NCBI RefSeq assembly: GCF_039522365.1
Contig: NZ_BAAADJ010000004.1
Span: 186,001-250,000 of the forward strand
Origin: Bacillus carboniphilus
Lineage (GTDB): Bacteria; Bacillota; Bacilli; Bacillales; JC228
Length of the DNA stretch: 64,000 bases
Reading direction: 5' to 3'
This document shows, piece by piece, positions 17,749 to 26,564 of this stretch. Below the pieces are notes generated by a model, which did no database searches, had not been told where the DNA came from, and worked only from the letters and a program-made list of their open reading frames with translations. The first letter of the stretch is position 1. The number at the start of each line of letters is the position of its first letter. Position numbers and translations under genes: made by a program.

Positions 17749-18666
17749 CTACGGCAACTCATTCCCCGCCGCACGATAGAGCTCGTACCACTCTTCTCGA
17801 GATAGCTCCACATTAGATGCTTTCACAATCTCCGTCAATCGTGCTGGATTCATCGAACCAACAACCGGCTGGATTTTCGCAGGATGACGCAAAATCCAAG
17901 CAATCGCAATGGCTGAATCCGTTACTCCTTTTTTCTCAGCAAGCTCCCTCAGCTTTGCATTCACTTCAGGGAACTCATCATTACCCACAAATGGCCCCTG
18001 AATCATTCCATATTGAAACGGAGACCAAGCCTGGATTGTCATATCGTTCAAACGACTGTACTCAAGCACCCCACTCGCCCGAACAACAGCCGGATCATTC
18101 ATCATATTCACATTTAACCCTGCATCAATTATCGGAGTGTGCATGAGACTTAGCTGAAGCTGATTGATGATCAAATCATCTTTTAAATACTTTTTCAGCA
18201 ACTCAATCTGCATCGGATTCTGGTTACTAACCCCAAAATATCGAACCTTTCCGCTTTCCTTCAGCTCAGAAAATGCTTCCGCCACTTCTTCCGGCTCCAT
18301 TAACGTATCTGGACGATGAAGAAGTAAAATGTCTATGTAATCGGTCTTGAGTCGATTTAAACTTCCTTCAACAGAATTCAAAATGTGCTCTTTGGAAAAA
18401 TCAAAAAATCCTTTTCGAATTCCACACTTCGTCTGAAGGATCATTTTTTCACGAATAGAGGGGTTCATGCCTACAGCTTCCGCGAAAACCTCTTCTGATT
18501 TTCCCCCGCCATAGATATCCGCGTGATCAAATAAGTCAATGCCAACTTCCATTGCACTGCCAATCACTTTTGCAGCATCTTCTGTTGAAAGCTGCCCCAT
18601 TCTCATGCAACCTAAAGAAATTTCGCTCACCTTTATGTCGCTCGTACCTAATCTAATTTTTTTCAA
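17749..18666 (-). CDS. Aldo/keto reductase (YcsN/YdhF-like)
   Basis: 305 residues of the (beta/alpha)8 NADPH-dependent aldo/keto reductases. Catalytic Asp/Tyr lie in FDHADIYGGG (about 46), Lys in LQTKCG (about 78) and His in LLLHRPD (about 114). QPVVGSMNPAR near 270 binds the cofactor. I chose a TTG start seven bases after GGAGGG; the upstream in-frame extension has no ribosome site. The physiological carbonyl substrate is unknown. Confidence 0.88.
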   Translation of the reverse strand: MKKIRLGTSDIKVSEISLGCMRMGQLSTEDAAKVIGSAMEVGIDLFDHADIYGGGKSEEVFAEAVGMNPSIREKMILQTKCGIRKGFFDFSKEHILNSVEGSLNRLKTDYIDILLLHRPDTLMEPEEVAEAFSELKESGKVRYFGVSNQNPMQIELLKKYLKDDLIINQLQLSLMHTPIIDAGLNVNMMNDPAVVRASGVLEYSRLNDMTIQAWSPFQYGMIQGPFVGNDEFPEVNAKLRELAEKKGVTDSAIAIAWILRHPAKIQPVVGSMNPARLTEIVKASNVELSREEWYELYRAAGNELP

Positions 18667-18746
18667 ATTCTGACCCTCCGTATGTATAGTCCACCTAATC
18701 ATAACTGAATTGCTTTGGTTTTAATAATGGAATGCTTTCACCAATA

Positions 18747-18779
18747 AAAAACCAACTCCAGCGCTTCGAGTTGGTTTTT
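18747..18779 (-). terminator. Rho-independent terminator after the DUF3231 gene
   Basis: On the minus strand AACCAACTCGAAGCGCTGGAGTTGGTTTTTT folds into an AACCAACTC/GAGTTGGTT stem followed by T. Confidence 0.85.
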
Positions 18780-18786
18780 GGCCAGA

Positions 18787-19341
18787 TTATTGTTTAGGAG
18801 CACCCGGTGGATAATAATACGGCGGTACTTTCAGCCAACCTCTTTTTCTCATCAGTGTCTTAATTGTCGTTCCGATTGCCACCCACTCTGTGAAAAATTC
18901 GAGCCAAATGATAGCTATATCATTCCGAATTGCATCAACCTGCCCTTTAGCACAGAATTGCAGGCAACTTACCACTTTAAAAGACATTCCATTGGCAATT
19001 TCATCATCTGTTAGCTTGACCCCAAGAGGGATATCATTATGATCCGACTTCGGTTTGGCTGAGGTAACCTCTGGTAATGGGAGTCCTTCTTCTCTCATAA
19101 ATTTACTAAGCTTTCTAACTTGTGATTCACAAGTTTTAATGACGTCCGTCAGCATTTCAATAACTTCATCGTCGTTAGTTGTATTTAAGCCAACTTCTTC
19201 ATACCGGATAAATTCCTCTATTAAAGCCAAATACGTCCAGCAATCCCCCACTTCAATCACGTGTAAAGGGGTGTGAGGTTCATCCATATTATCCAAAGTT
19301 GTCTTAAGTATATTCCAAACCGCCTCAAACGGATTAGCCAC
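18787..19341 (-). CDS. DUF3231 family protein
   Basis: About 184 residues of mostly helical sequence with the DUF3231 hallmark near the C-terminus, LMRKRGWLKVPPYYYPPG. Bacillus DUF3231 proteins have a ferritin-like helical layout and are associated with spores or stress; the function is not established. GTG codon 4 of the longest frame is the best-placed start, six bases after AGGAGGTG. Monocistronic with its own terminator. Confidence 0.8.
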   Translation of the reverse strand: MANPFEAVWNILKTTLDNMDEPHTPLHVIEVGDCWTYLALIEEFIRYEEVGLNTTNDDEVIEMLTDVIKTCESQVRKLSKFMREEGLPLPEVTSAKPKSDHNDIPLGVKLTDDEIANGMSFKVVSCLQFCAKGQVDAIRNDIAIIWLEFFTEWVAIGTTIKTLMRKRGWLKVPPYYYPPGAPKQ

Positions 19342-19439
19342 TGCGTTCACCTCCTATGACGGTAGTTTTTCCTAGCGAAAAGAAAAGATGTAAATTATTT
19401 TCCACATTGGATAGAGGCCATAATGCGACCCATAAACCT

Positions 19440-19892
19440 TCACTTCACTTTTGCAACCCCTATAGCAGTATAATTCCAAAGGATTTTTTCAACCTTACTT
19501 CCATCCTCATCTTTACAATCAACAATTAGAACGACTTCTGATTGCTTACTTTTCCGTAACTTTTTCTTCCTGTTTTTTGCTTTAATGATGATTAAGTCAG
19601 TGAAAAAGCCCAGAAGAAATCCTCCACCTGCACCAATGAGCCCCCAATAAATAGGACCCCATTCTAAAATAAAGCCGCGACTTGCACCAATAACCGAGAA
19701 AATCACAGCAAGAAACAAACCTTTGTTAATGAGGGATATTCCATCAGAACGATGGATTGTGTCAAAAAGTTTAGGCTCTTCCTGTCGACTATCCAATGGA
19801 ACTGCAAATATGTCTGAAAAGCCATCTTGTTCTAGTTTCCTAATGGCTAGTTCTAAATAAGCTGAATGGTCAAATGTAGCAAAAACCTGCAT
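19440..19892 (-). CDS. Membrane protein of unknown function
   Basis: 150 residues. An N-terminal ACT-like or GSP17M-like soluble segment (1-50, FATFDHSAYLELAIRKLEQDGF) is followed by two membrane segments (about 55-75 and 80-102), a basic loop (KNRKKKLRKSK) and a C-terminal stretch VVLIVDCKDEDGSKVEKIL that repeats the idea of residue-pair sensing. I do not recognise a named family. The ATG begins one base after the upstream gene's stop, so the two genes form a coupled operon. Confidence 0.7.
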   Translation of the reverse strand: MQVFATFDHSAYLELAIRKLEQDGFSDIFAVPLDSRQEEPKLFDTIHRSDGISLINKGLFLAVIFSVIGASRGFILEWGPIYWGLIGAGGGFLLGFFTDLIIIKAKNRKKKLRKSKQSEVVLIVDCKDEDGSKVEKILWNYTAIGVAKVK

Positions 19893-19893
19893 A

Positions 19894-20679
19894 TTAGCCC
19901 ACCTTAATACCCTTCTTCACTTTGAAATTGGCTGGTTGGTAATATTTTTTCAAATAATTTTTTTGTTCCGTTTCATAAAGTTTATTGTTTTCAACTGCGT
20001 TCATATAAGAGTCATAAATTGTAAAAAAGTAGAAAGACGGCATATATAAAAGCCACTGCATGTTTAGCACTTCTTTTGATTTGTTTATATCGCCTATCAA
20101 TAAATAATGAACCCCTTCTAGGAAGTGGGAGTAGTGGATAAAGACAACGGTCAAAATGAGAGTAAAGATAGCTCCAAAGATTCTGTGAATATATAATTGC
20201 CCAACACTAGGAATGGTCATTGACCAAAAAGCAGCTACCACCGGGTTTCGTTTATCCAGATAATTCACTTCAAATGGTTTAATGATTAGTTGATTAGCTG
20301 GCGGAGAACCGTGCTCGTTAATCAGATAGATTTGATTTAAATCTACTGTGGTCCTGTAGCTATCCCAAATAGCAAATAAGTAAACAGGGATATAGAGATG
20401 CATATACTGTATATCTAAGACCTCTTTAGCTGCATCGATTTCTCCAATAAACGTGTACACCATTGCCGTGTTTAAATGAGTACTTTGATTGATAAATAGC
20501 TCCCAAAGGACTAAGGAAAAACCTCTTAGATATTTGGAAAGGAGAAGGTGTCCATAGCCTGGAAAAGCAATCGACCACATAGCTACAATATAAGGATTTC
20601 TTAAATGTATTTGTGTCGTTCCAAAAATACTGAGATGGGCTAGTTTTCCGCGATACCGCCTCTTCTTAAAATCATTCAT
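19894..20679 (-). CDS. Internally duplicated membrane protein of unknown function
   Basis: 261 residues made of two similar halves, about 27-115 and 143-232. Each half runs RNP-x2-A-x-WS...P-x2-G-L, then a membrane helix, an IGEI or IGDI turn, KEVL-x-QYMH/QWLL, a second helix and a WDSY or YDSY motif. Each half probably has two or three membrane segments. The duplication is plain in the sequence. No family name is recognised. It is the first gene of the operon with the 150-residue membrane protein. Confidence 0.72.
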   Translation of the reverse strand: MNDFKKRRYRGKLAHLSIFGTTQIHLRNPYIVAMWSIAFPGYGHLLLSKYLRGFSLVLWELFINQSTHLNTAMVYTFIGEIDAAKEVLDIQYMHLYIPVYLFAIWDSYRTTVDLNQIYLINEHGSPPANQLIIKPFEVNYLDKRNPVVAAFWSMTIPSVGQLYIHRIFGAIFTLILTVVFIHYSHFLEGVHYLLIGDINKSKEVLNMQWLLYMPSFYFFTIYDSYMNAVENNKLYETEQKNYLKKYYQPANFKVKKGIKVG

Positions 20680-20804
20680 CCGTACACCTCAAGCCAAATT
20701 AGCATCAATAACGGTATTATTTTTTAAAGGAACCCATTTCATACATTTTGCGGTAGATTTAAATTGACTTAACTATTGCTAAAGTAATTTTGTATGCGAA
20801 AACA

Positions 20805-20842
20805 ACGAAAAAATAAGCCATCTCACTTAAAAGTAAGATGAC
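20805..20842 (-). terminator. Rho-independent terminator after the MFS gene
   Basis: On the minus strand CATCTTACTT pairs with AAGTGAGATG (one mismatch), followed by GCTTATTTTTT. Confidence 0.7.
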
Positions 20843-20860
20843 TATCTCATTTACGCAGTT

Positions 20861-22153
20861 TTAATTTTCTTGAATAACCTTTTTGGAATAGTTCTGTGAC
20901 CAAATCATTACAGGGATTAGAACCAATGCAAGTACTCCGCCCGCCATTGACAGGGTGCCGTAATTCGAGTTTGCCATCACCATCCCCGAAAGCGCTCCTC
21001 CTGATGCACCGGATAAAGCGATGAGAACATCCACTGATCCTTGCGTTTTAGCCCGAGTGGATGGAGTAGTTGAATCGACGATTATGGAAGTACCACTAAT
21101 AAGTCCAAAATTCCAACCGAGTCCAAGTAAAGCAAGGGCAATCGCGAGGGCTACCATAGATTCACCTGGTGCTATAGCTGCCACTACGCCGGCTGCTAAG
21201 AGGGTAACTCCTGATGCTGAGGCCATAATTGTGCGCCCAACTTTGTCCACAAGAACACCTGTGATTAAAGAAGGTAGATACATTGCTGCAATGTGTATCC
21301 CAATAATGAGACCGACCTCTCTCAAGCCATGACCATGATGTCCCATATGAACAGGCGTCATCGTCATGACAGCAACCATAACGATTTGGGTCAGCACCAT
21401 AACCGTTGCTCCAGCGACAACCCCTCGTTTGTTTACCTCTGGCTCTAGAAGCTCACGACCTTTTGATTGCTTACTTTGCTCTCTTTTTTCTTCTTCAGCC
21501 AAAGCAGTTGCTACTAATAGTGGATCTGGCTTTAGGAAAAGAAGAAGCATCAATCCTGCTAAAATAAAGGCTCCCGCTGCCAAAATGAAAGGACCTGCTA
21601 GAGCCGGGACTCCAATCCTCGTTGCAAATTCCCCCATCACCCCAACCAAGTTGGGACCAGCCACTGCCCCAAACGTTGTCGATACTAGCGCAACACTTAC
21701 TGCTTTTGCACGCTGATTAGGACCCGCCAAGTCTGTTCCTGCATATCGAGCCTGCAGATTTGAAGCCGTACCTGCCCCATAAATAAGTAAAGAGGCAAAA
21801 AGAAGAATGATGCTGTTTGTTAAAGCTGCCAAAATAACGCCGATTGCCCCAACGCCACCTGTCAAAAAACCAGAAGCAAGCCCAAGTCGACGCCCATACC
21901 GTTGAGAAAGCCTTCCGATAATAAGGGCAGCCCCAGCTGAACCCAATGTAAACAGAGCAATGGGAAGCCCCGCAAACCGATCTGTCCCGAGCATATCTTG
22001 TGCCAGCAAGGCTCCAACCGTAATCCCTGCTGCAAGACCCGCTCCACCAAAAATCTGAGACAACACCACAATTAGTAATGTCTTTTTATATAACCTTTGT
22101 TTCTTTTCAGGGGTATCTATGTAACCTTGAAGGCTATTCTGCCTATTTGACAT
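20861..22153 (-). CDS. MFS transporter
   Basis: About 430 residues with 12 predicted membrane segments and a short charged central loop (LAEEEKREQSKQSKGRELLEPE, about 222-243). The MFS motif A equivalent is GRLSQRYGRRLGLASG near 60, and VDKVGRT lies in the second half. It fits drug or metabolite efflux of the major facilitator superfamily. No adjacent regulator indicates a substrate. Several starts (GTG, ATG) are possible near the N-terminus; I use the ATG after GGGTGG. Confidence 0.88.
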   Translation of the reverse strand: MSNRQNSLQGYIDTPEKKQRLYKKTLLIVVLSQIFGGAGLAAGITVGALLAQDMLGTDRFAGLPIALFTLGSAGAALIIGRLSQRYGRRLGLASGFLTGGVGAIGVILAALTNSIILLFASLLIYGAGTASNLQARYAGTDLAGPNQRAKAVSVALVSTTFGAVAGPNLVGVMGEFATRIGVPALAGPFILAAGAFILAGLMLLLFLKPDPLLVATALAEEEKREQSKQSKGRELLEPEVNKRGVVAGATVMVLTQIVMVAVMTMTPVHMGHHGHGLREVGLIIGIHIAAMYLPSLITGVLVDKVGRTIMASASGVTLLAAGVVAAIAPGESMVALAIALALLGLGWNFGLISGTSIIVDSTTPSTRAKTQGSVDVLIALSGASGGALSGMVMANSNYGTLSMAGGVLALVLIPVMIWSQNYSKKVIQEN

Positions 22154-22240
22154 CCATGCCACCCACTCTACTTTATCTTTCTTCTTTTAAAACCCTCTTC
22201 TTCTAAAAAAATAGGGAGGGCATTTTCATAACCCAACCTA

Positions 22241-22435
22241 TTAAACCTCATTATCCTTAGGCATTACCCAGTCAGCAAAAATATATCCAATAAGACATGG
22301 AATAACTGCTGTCGCTAACGTAAGAATCACAAAACCAATCCGAACAATAGTCGGATCAATCCCAAAATACTGCCCGACGCCCGCACAGACTCCACTCACT
22401 TTTTTATCCTTCGTAGACTTTGATAATCGTCTCAT
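22241..22435 (-). CDS. PspC domain protein
   Basis: 64 residues matching a stand-alone PspC domain: RLSKSTKDKKVSGVCAGVGQ, YFGIDPTIVRIGF, then a membrane helix and IFADWVMP. PspC-domain proteins sense or protect against envelope stress. The ATG five bases after GGGAGG is preferred to a longer start. Confidence 0.92.
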   Translation of the reverse strand: MRRLSKSTKDKKVSGVCAGVGQYFGIDPTIVRIGFVILTLATAVIPCLIGYIFADWVMPKDNEV

Positions 22436-22534
22436 AATAACCTCCCACAATCCTATTACTTTATATCTATTGTAACGTACTTCAAGTTTTGCCTGCTATA
22501 ACGAAAAAAACCTGCGTATTAGGAAGGCCAGGAA

Positions 22535-22554
22535 TTAAACAAACGTTTGTTTAA
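22535..22554. promoter_or_regulatory. AAACGTTT palindrome (copy 4 of 4)
   Basis: TTAAACAAACGTTTGTTTAA, a perfect 20-bp palindrome, 100 bases upstream of the PspC gene and next to the 21-bp tandem array. Confidence 0.5.
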
Positions 22555-22564
22555 ATTGGGGGGC

Positions 22565-22963
22565 TTATCGGAAAACGTTAGGTGTTATCAGAAACTTTGG
22601 GCTGTCTAGCGGAAATCTTAGGGTGTTTATCAGATACTTTGGGCTCCCTATCGGAAAACTCGTGGCGTCTATCGGAAACTTTGGGCTCCCTATCAGAAAA
22701 CTCGTGGCGTCTGTCAGAAACTTTGGGCTCCCTATCAGAAAACTCGTGGCGTCTATCGGAAACTTGGGCTCCCTATCGGAAAACTCGTGGCGTCTATCAG
22801 AAACTTTGGGCTCCCTATCAGAAAACTCGTGGCGTCTATCAGAAACTTTGGGCTCCCTATCAGAAAACTCGTGGCGTCTATCAGAAACTTTGGGGTCCTA
22901 TCGGAAAACTCGTGGCGTCTATCGGAAATCTTTCGCCACCTAACGGAAAACCCTTGCCACCCA
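22565..22963. repeat. Large tandem array, about 19 units of 21 bp (TATCRGAAA core)
   Basis: Units of 21 bases beginning TATCGGAAA or TATCAGAAA alternate between two endings, CTCGTGGCGTC and CTTTGGGCTCC, so the higher-order unit is 42 bases. Seven copies of CTCGTGGCGTC are visible. Outer units are more diverged. Because 21 is divisible by three the frames stay open, but there is no ribosome site or gene-like composition. It fills most of the 22436-23039 gap. Confidence 0.85.
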
Positions 22964-22980
22964 CACATTTTGTCCACAAA

Positions 22981-23010
22981 TAAAAAAGCCCCTCCCTTAA
23001 AAGGAGGCGC
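22981..23010 (-). terminator. Rho-independent terminator after the arginine transporter operon
   Basis: On the minus strand GCCTCCTTTTAAGGGAGGGGC is followed by TTTTTTA. Confidence 0.85.
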
Positions 23011-23016
23011 CAGCAA

Positions 23017-23040
23017 GGTGGGACAGCAAACCTGTCCCGC
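23017..23040 (-). repeat. REP element (short form) at the 3' end of artR
   Basis: On the minus strand GCGGGACAGG TTTGC TGTCCCAC; it begins at the artR stop codon. Confidence 0.75.
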
Positions 23041-23762
23041 TATAAAATTTTCTCTAGGAATTCTTTTGCACGCGCTGTTTTTGGCGCGGAGAAGAATTCT
23101 TTTGGGTTTGCGTCTTCTTGGATTTTTCCCCCGTCTAGGAAGAGGACTCGGTCTGCCACTTCACGCGCAAATCCCATTTCATGAGTGACGATGGCCATGG
23201 TCATTCCGGTGTGAGCCAAGGATTTCATAACTTCCAGAACCTCTTTTACCATTTCTGGATCTAGGGCTGAGGTTGGTTCATCAAACAACATAGCTTCTGG
23301 TTCCATGGCTAATGCTCGAGCGATAGCTACACGTTGTTTTTGCCCACCAGATAACCGATTTGGAAATTCATTCACTTTTTCCTTTAACCCTACCTTTTCT
23401 AAAAGTTCCACGGCTTTTGCCTCCGCTTCCTTTTTAGAAAGGCCTTTGATTTTCAACGGTGCATACGTTAGGTTATCCAAAACACTCATATGCGGAAAAA
23501 GATGAAAGTGCTGGAACACCATTCCGATTTTTTGACGGACTTTCATAATGTTAGTCTTAGGGTTCGTAATTTCGTCATTACCAATCCAAACCTTACCCGC
23601 TGTTGGCTCTTCTAAAAGATTCAAGCAACGCAAGAACGTCGACTTCCCTGATCCAGAAGGACCAATAATCGTAACCACTTCGCCTTTTTCAATGGTTGTG
23701 GAAATATCACTTAAAACCTCTAATTTACCAAATGATTTTGTCAGTTTCTCAGCTTTAATCAC
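23040..23762 (-). CDS. artR: Arginine-type amino acid ABC transporter ATP-binding protein
   Basis: 240 residues, the same length as B. subtilis ArtR/YqiZ and ending in the same FLEKIL. Walker [10 protein letters not shown] near 34, Q-loop [11 protein letters not shown] near 80, signature LSGGQKQR near 132, Walker [17 protein letters not shown] near 152 and switch VTHEMGFA near 188. It drives import of a polar, probably basic, amino acid. It overlaps artQ by eight bases. Naming rests on recalled similarity to ArtPQR; a glutamine or cystine transporter is the alternative. Confidence 0.88.
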   Translation of the reverse strand: MIKAEKLTKSFGKLEVLSDISTTIEKGEVVTIIGPSGSGKSTFLRCLNLLEEPTAGKVWIGNDEITNPKTNIMKVRQKIGMVFQHFHLFPHMSVLDNLTYAPLKIKGLSKKEAEAKAVELLEKVGLKEKVNEFPNRLSGGQKQRVAIARALAMEPEAMLFDEPTSALDPEMVKEVLEVMKSLAHTGMTMAIVTHEMGFAREVADRVLFLDGGKIQEDANPKEFFSAPKTARAKEFLEKIL

Positions 23763-24414
23763 TCTGTTTCAATCTCCTTTCCATCCATTTACCAAGGAGA
23801 GTTAAGCTCATAACCATGATGTAATAGATGAGACCCGCTATTAAAAATGGTTCGAAGTACAACCAAGTATCTGCCCCAACAATTTGTGCACGGCGCATGA
23901 TGTCCATCGTACCAATCGTTGAGATGATCGCAGATTCTTTCGTTAACGTGATAAATTCATTCATTAGCGCTGGCAAAATATTTTTCATAGCCTGCGGTAA
24001 GATGATATCTTTCATCATCATTCGATAAGGGACACCCAGTGCTTTCGATGCTTCTAGCTGCCCTTTGTCCACTGCCTGAATTCCAGCCCGAATGATTTCT
24101 GAGATGTAAGCTCCAGAGTTTAAACCGAAGGCTAGGATCCCAGCCATAAAAGCGGAGATATCGTAGCCGATTAACTGGGGAACGGCAAAATAGATAATCA
24201 TCAATTGTAATATTAGAGGGGTTCCGCGAAACACCGATGTATAGGCATCCGCCAACCACTTTAAAACTTTGACTTTACCAATCTTAAATAGTGCTAAAAT
24301 CGTTCCTAAAGCAAATCCAATTAGCGCTGATACTATGACAAATTTTAACGTAACCCATATCCCGTAAAGAATGAACGGAATAGAAGGCACGATTTGGGCA
24401 AAATCCAAAGTCAT
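23755..24414 (-). CDS. artQ: Arginine-type amino acid ABC transporter permease
   Basis: 219 residues (B. subtilis ArtQ/YqiY is the same length) with about five membrane segments. The polar amino acid permease signature appears as [18 protein letters not shown] near 56 and the EAA loop as [22 protein letters not shown] near 132. It forms a homodimeric channel with the ATPase. It lies between the substrate-binding protein and ATPase genes. Confidence 0.88.
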   Translation of the reverse strand: MTLDFAQIVPSIPFILYGIWVTLKFVIVSALIGFALGTILALFKIGKVKVLKWLADAYTSVFRGTPLILQLMIIYFAVPQLIGYDISAFMAGILAFGLNSGAYISEIIRAGIQAVDKGQLEASKALGVPYRMMMKDIILPQAMKNILPALMNEFITLTKESAIISTIGTMDIMRRAQIVGADTWLYFEPFLIAGLIYYIMVMSLTLLGKWMERRLKQSD

Positions 24415-24442
24415 GCCCTCACCTCATTTCCTTCTCGCTGTA

Positions 24443-25249
24443 TTATTGACCTTCGCCTGCAATCCACTTTTCTACTAACTTATCAAGCTCGCCGTTTTCC
24501 TTCATTTCTAAAATGACTTGGTTGAATTCTTCTGTTAATTCACTACCTTTAGGGAATGCAATAGCAGTTCCTGCTGCATCTTCAGATAGCAGAATACCTG
24601 CTAAATCCTCTGATTTTGCTAAAAATCCTTCTGCTACACTTTGATCTAATACAATCGCATCAATACGATTTGATTTCAATTCTTGGATAAGTTCTGGTAC
24701 CTTGTTTAATTTCTTAACTTCAAGGTCAGCCATTTCCTCACTAAGTTCATTCGCCGTATCCTCTTGGATAGAACCTAATTGAACCCCTACAGCTTTACCC
24801 GCTAAATCTTCAGCCGACTCAATTCCAGAACCCTTTAAAGTCACAAGCATTTCACCAGACATAAAGTAGATTTCCGAGAAATCCACATTCTTCTTACGCT
24901 CTTCTGTAGCCGACATACTTGAAGCAACAAAATCAACACGATCCGCTTGAAGGGCACCAATCAATCCATCAAAAGCCATATCACGAATCTCAAGCTCATA
25001 ACCCAATTGCTCAGTTATGTAAGTCGCCAAATCGATGTCAAAACCAACGAACTCAGAACCGTTTGCAGTATCGATAAACTCAAATGGTGGATAATCTGCT
25101 GAAGTTCCCATGACTAATTTCGTTTTCTTTTCAGGTGTATCTGACGTCGAAGAACCTTGCCCTTCCTCATTCGAACTTGCTGTCCCACATGCAGCTAACA
25201 ACGAAATAAGTAAACCAATCATCATAAAACTAAAAAACTTTTTATTCAT
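24443..25249 (-). CDS. artP: Arginine-type amino acid ABC transporter substrate-binding lipoprotein
   Basis: About 268 residues. Lipobox LLISLLAAC near residue 20, then a SBP_bac_3 domain with MGTSADYPPFEFID (about 47), FVGFDIDLATYI and GLIGALQADRVDFVASSMSATEER, which line the amino acid pocket. The ATG nine bases after GGAGGAA is chosen. It is the first gene of the operon; the 25250-25345 stretch upstream is AT-rich with a short TATTCGAATA palindrome and probably holds the promoter. Confidence 0.9.
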   Translation of the reverse strand: MNKKFFSFMMIGLLISLLAACGTASSNEEGQGSSTSDTPEKKTKLVMGTSADYPPFEFIDTANGSEFVGFDIDLATYITEQLGYELEIRDMAFDGLIGALQADRVDFVASSMSATEERKKNVDFSEIYFMSGEMLVTLKGSGIESAEDLAGKAVGVQLGSIQEDTANELSEEMADLEVKKLNKVPELIQELKSNRIDAIVLDQSVAEGFLAKSEDLAGILLSEDAAGTAIAFPKGSELTEEFNQVILEMKENGELDKLVEKWIAGEGQ

Positions 25250-25398
25250 CCTATATTCCTCCAACTCCCCATTAAATGGGTTTTATTTGTATTTTGTTTT
25301 GTATATTTATTCGAATATATGCATATTAACACATCAATAACTCTTTGAAAATACGATTTCTAAAAGAAAGAAAATTCAGATTTATGGAGGCGTTTGCA

Positions 25399-25429
25399 CG
25401 GGACAGGGGGACAGGTTTCACTGTCCCAC
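25399..25429 (+). repeat. REP element
   Basis: CGGGACAGGGGGACAGG then TTTCAC then TGTCCCAC, in the gap between artP and the LD-carboxypeptidase gene. Confidence 0.8.
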
Positions 25430-25462
25430 AAAAAAAGCCACTAGTCCGAATTGAACTAGTAG
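25429..25462 (-). terminator. Rho-independent terminator after the LD-carboxypeptidase gene
   Basis: On the minus strand CTACTAGTTC pairs with GGACTAGTGG and is followed by CTTTTTTT. It lies 140 bases beyond the stop codon, after two REP copies. Confidence 0.8.
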
Positions 25463-25513
25463 CATCTTCATTTTATTCATATACAATCTCAAGTAATATT
25501 CATGCTGTCCAAT

Positions 25514-25534
25514 GTAGGACGCTGTTCCTGTCCC
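25514..25534 (-). repeat. REP element, diverged
   Basis: On the minus strand GGGACAGG AACAGC GTCCTAC, a decayed single hairpin. Confidence 0.6.
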
Positions 25535-25566
25535 AGTTCCATTTTAGGGATTGGTCATCTGGACGG

Positions 25567-25597
25567 TGTGGGACACCGTTCCTGTCCCCCTGTCCCG
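25567..25597 (-). repeat. REP element abutting the LD-carboxypeptidase stop codon
   Basis: On the minus strand CGGGACAGGGGGACAGG AACGG TGTCCCAC; the first base is two bases beyond the stop codon. Confidence 0.85.
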
Positions 25598-25598
25598 G

Positions 25599-26546
25599 TT
25601 AAACCAGTGCACTTTCCACAATGGTCAACGTACTTGCATCTGCGTCCAGGATGACCTCGACCCCAAAGGGGATAGTGAGGGTTGGCTTGCAGTGACCCGC
25701 TTTGACGTCATAGATTACTGGTTTTCCTGCTGGAACGATGACATCATTGAAAATCTCTAGCAAGGATAGGCTTGGTCGGCCTTCCCCTTTTGTTACACAG
25801 TTATTCCAGTTTCCGAGGATAACGCCATTACAGTCAGTAAACTTACCTGCTAATTTTAGTTGAGTTAACATACGGTCGACTGCATAGGGCTCTTCATCAA
25901 TTTCTTCAATGAACAACAACTTAGCCTTCGTATCAATTTCATAAGGAGTACCTATTGTTCCGGCCAGTAGCGAAAGGTTGCCACCCACAATCGGCCCTCT
26001 CGCCACTCCACCAACTAAACTTTTTATTTCTTCTTCCCCATCTGGATTCTTCAATTCTCCAAGAGGTTCCGTAGACGATATGGCCCTCAAGAAGCTCTCT
26101 CTCGTAAACTCATCAAAATCCCTTAACATATCGGAAGCGGGCATCGGACTATGTAAGGTTACCAAATCACATCTTTGATTGAATACGGTATGCAATGCGG
26201 TAATGTCGCTATATCCGGCAAACAGCTTCGGATTTTTCCTGATCATCTCATAATCTAGCTTATGTAACAGTCTAGGAGTCCCGTATCCTCCCCGAAGACA
26301 GATGATGCCATCAATCTTTGGATCGGCAAACATCTGATTGATATCGGCCGCTCGAGTTTCATCATCACCTGATAAGTAACCATACAAACTGTGACAGCTT
26401 TTACCCACTGTCACATGAAAGCCAAACTCCCATAACTTTTCAATCGCAGCATCCACTCGGTCCGGGTCGACCACAGGACCTGAAGGAGCGATTAACCCAA
26501 TCCTATCACCCGGTTGTAACGCTTTCGGTTTTTGCAATCTATTCAT
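25599..26546 (-). CDS. LD-carboxypeptidase, S66 family (YkfA/MccF-like)
   Basis: About 315 residues. The nucleophile serine lies in FAGYSDITALH (Ser113), after LRGGYGTPRLL, and the conserved Glu/His pair is expected in IEEIDEEPY (about 215) and AGHCKPTL (about 286). S66 enzymes cleave L-to-D amide bonds in murein tripeptides or detoxify microcin C-like compounds. The ATG eight bases after GGGAGG is chosen. It starts 18 bases after the HTH-TPR regulator gene ends, so the two are probably co-transcribed. Confidence 0.9.
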   Translation of the reverse strand: MNRLQKPKALQPGDRIGLIAPSGPVVDPDRVDAAIEKLWEFGFHVTVGKSCHSLYGYLSGDDETRAADINQMFADPKIDGIICLRGGYGTPRLLHKLDYEMIRKNPKLFAGYSDITALHTVFNQRCDLVTLHSPMPASDMLRDFDEFTRESFLRAISSTEPLGELKNPDGEEEIKSLVGGVARGPIVGGNLSLLAGTIGTPYEIDTKAKLLFIEEIDEEPYAVDRMLTQLKLAGKFTDCNGVILGNWNNCVTKGEGRPSLSLLEIFNDVIVPAGKPVIYDVKAGHCKPTLTIPFGVEVILDADASTLTIVESALV

Positions 26547-26564
26547 TTTCACAACCTCCCATCA

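Noticed and set aside
22582-23188. Long open frames across the 22.6-kb repeat array
   Set aside because: The repeat length (21) is a multiple of three, so frames stay open by chance on both strands; there is no ribosome site and the peptides are simple repeats.
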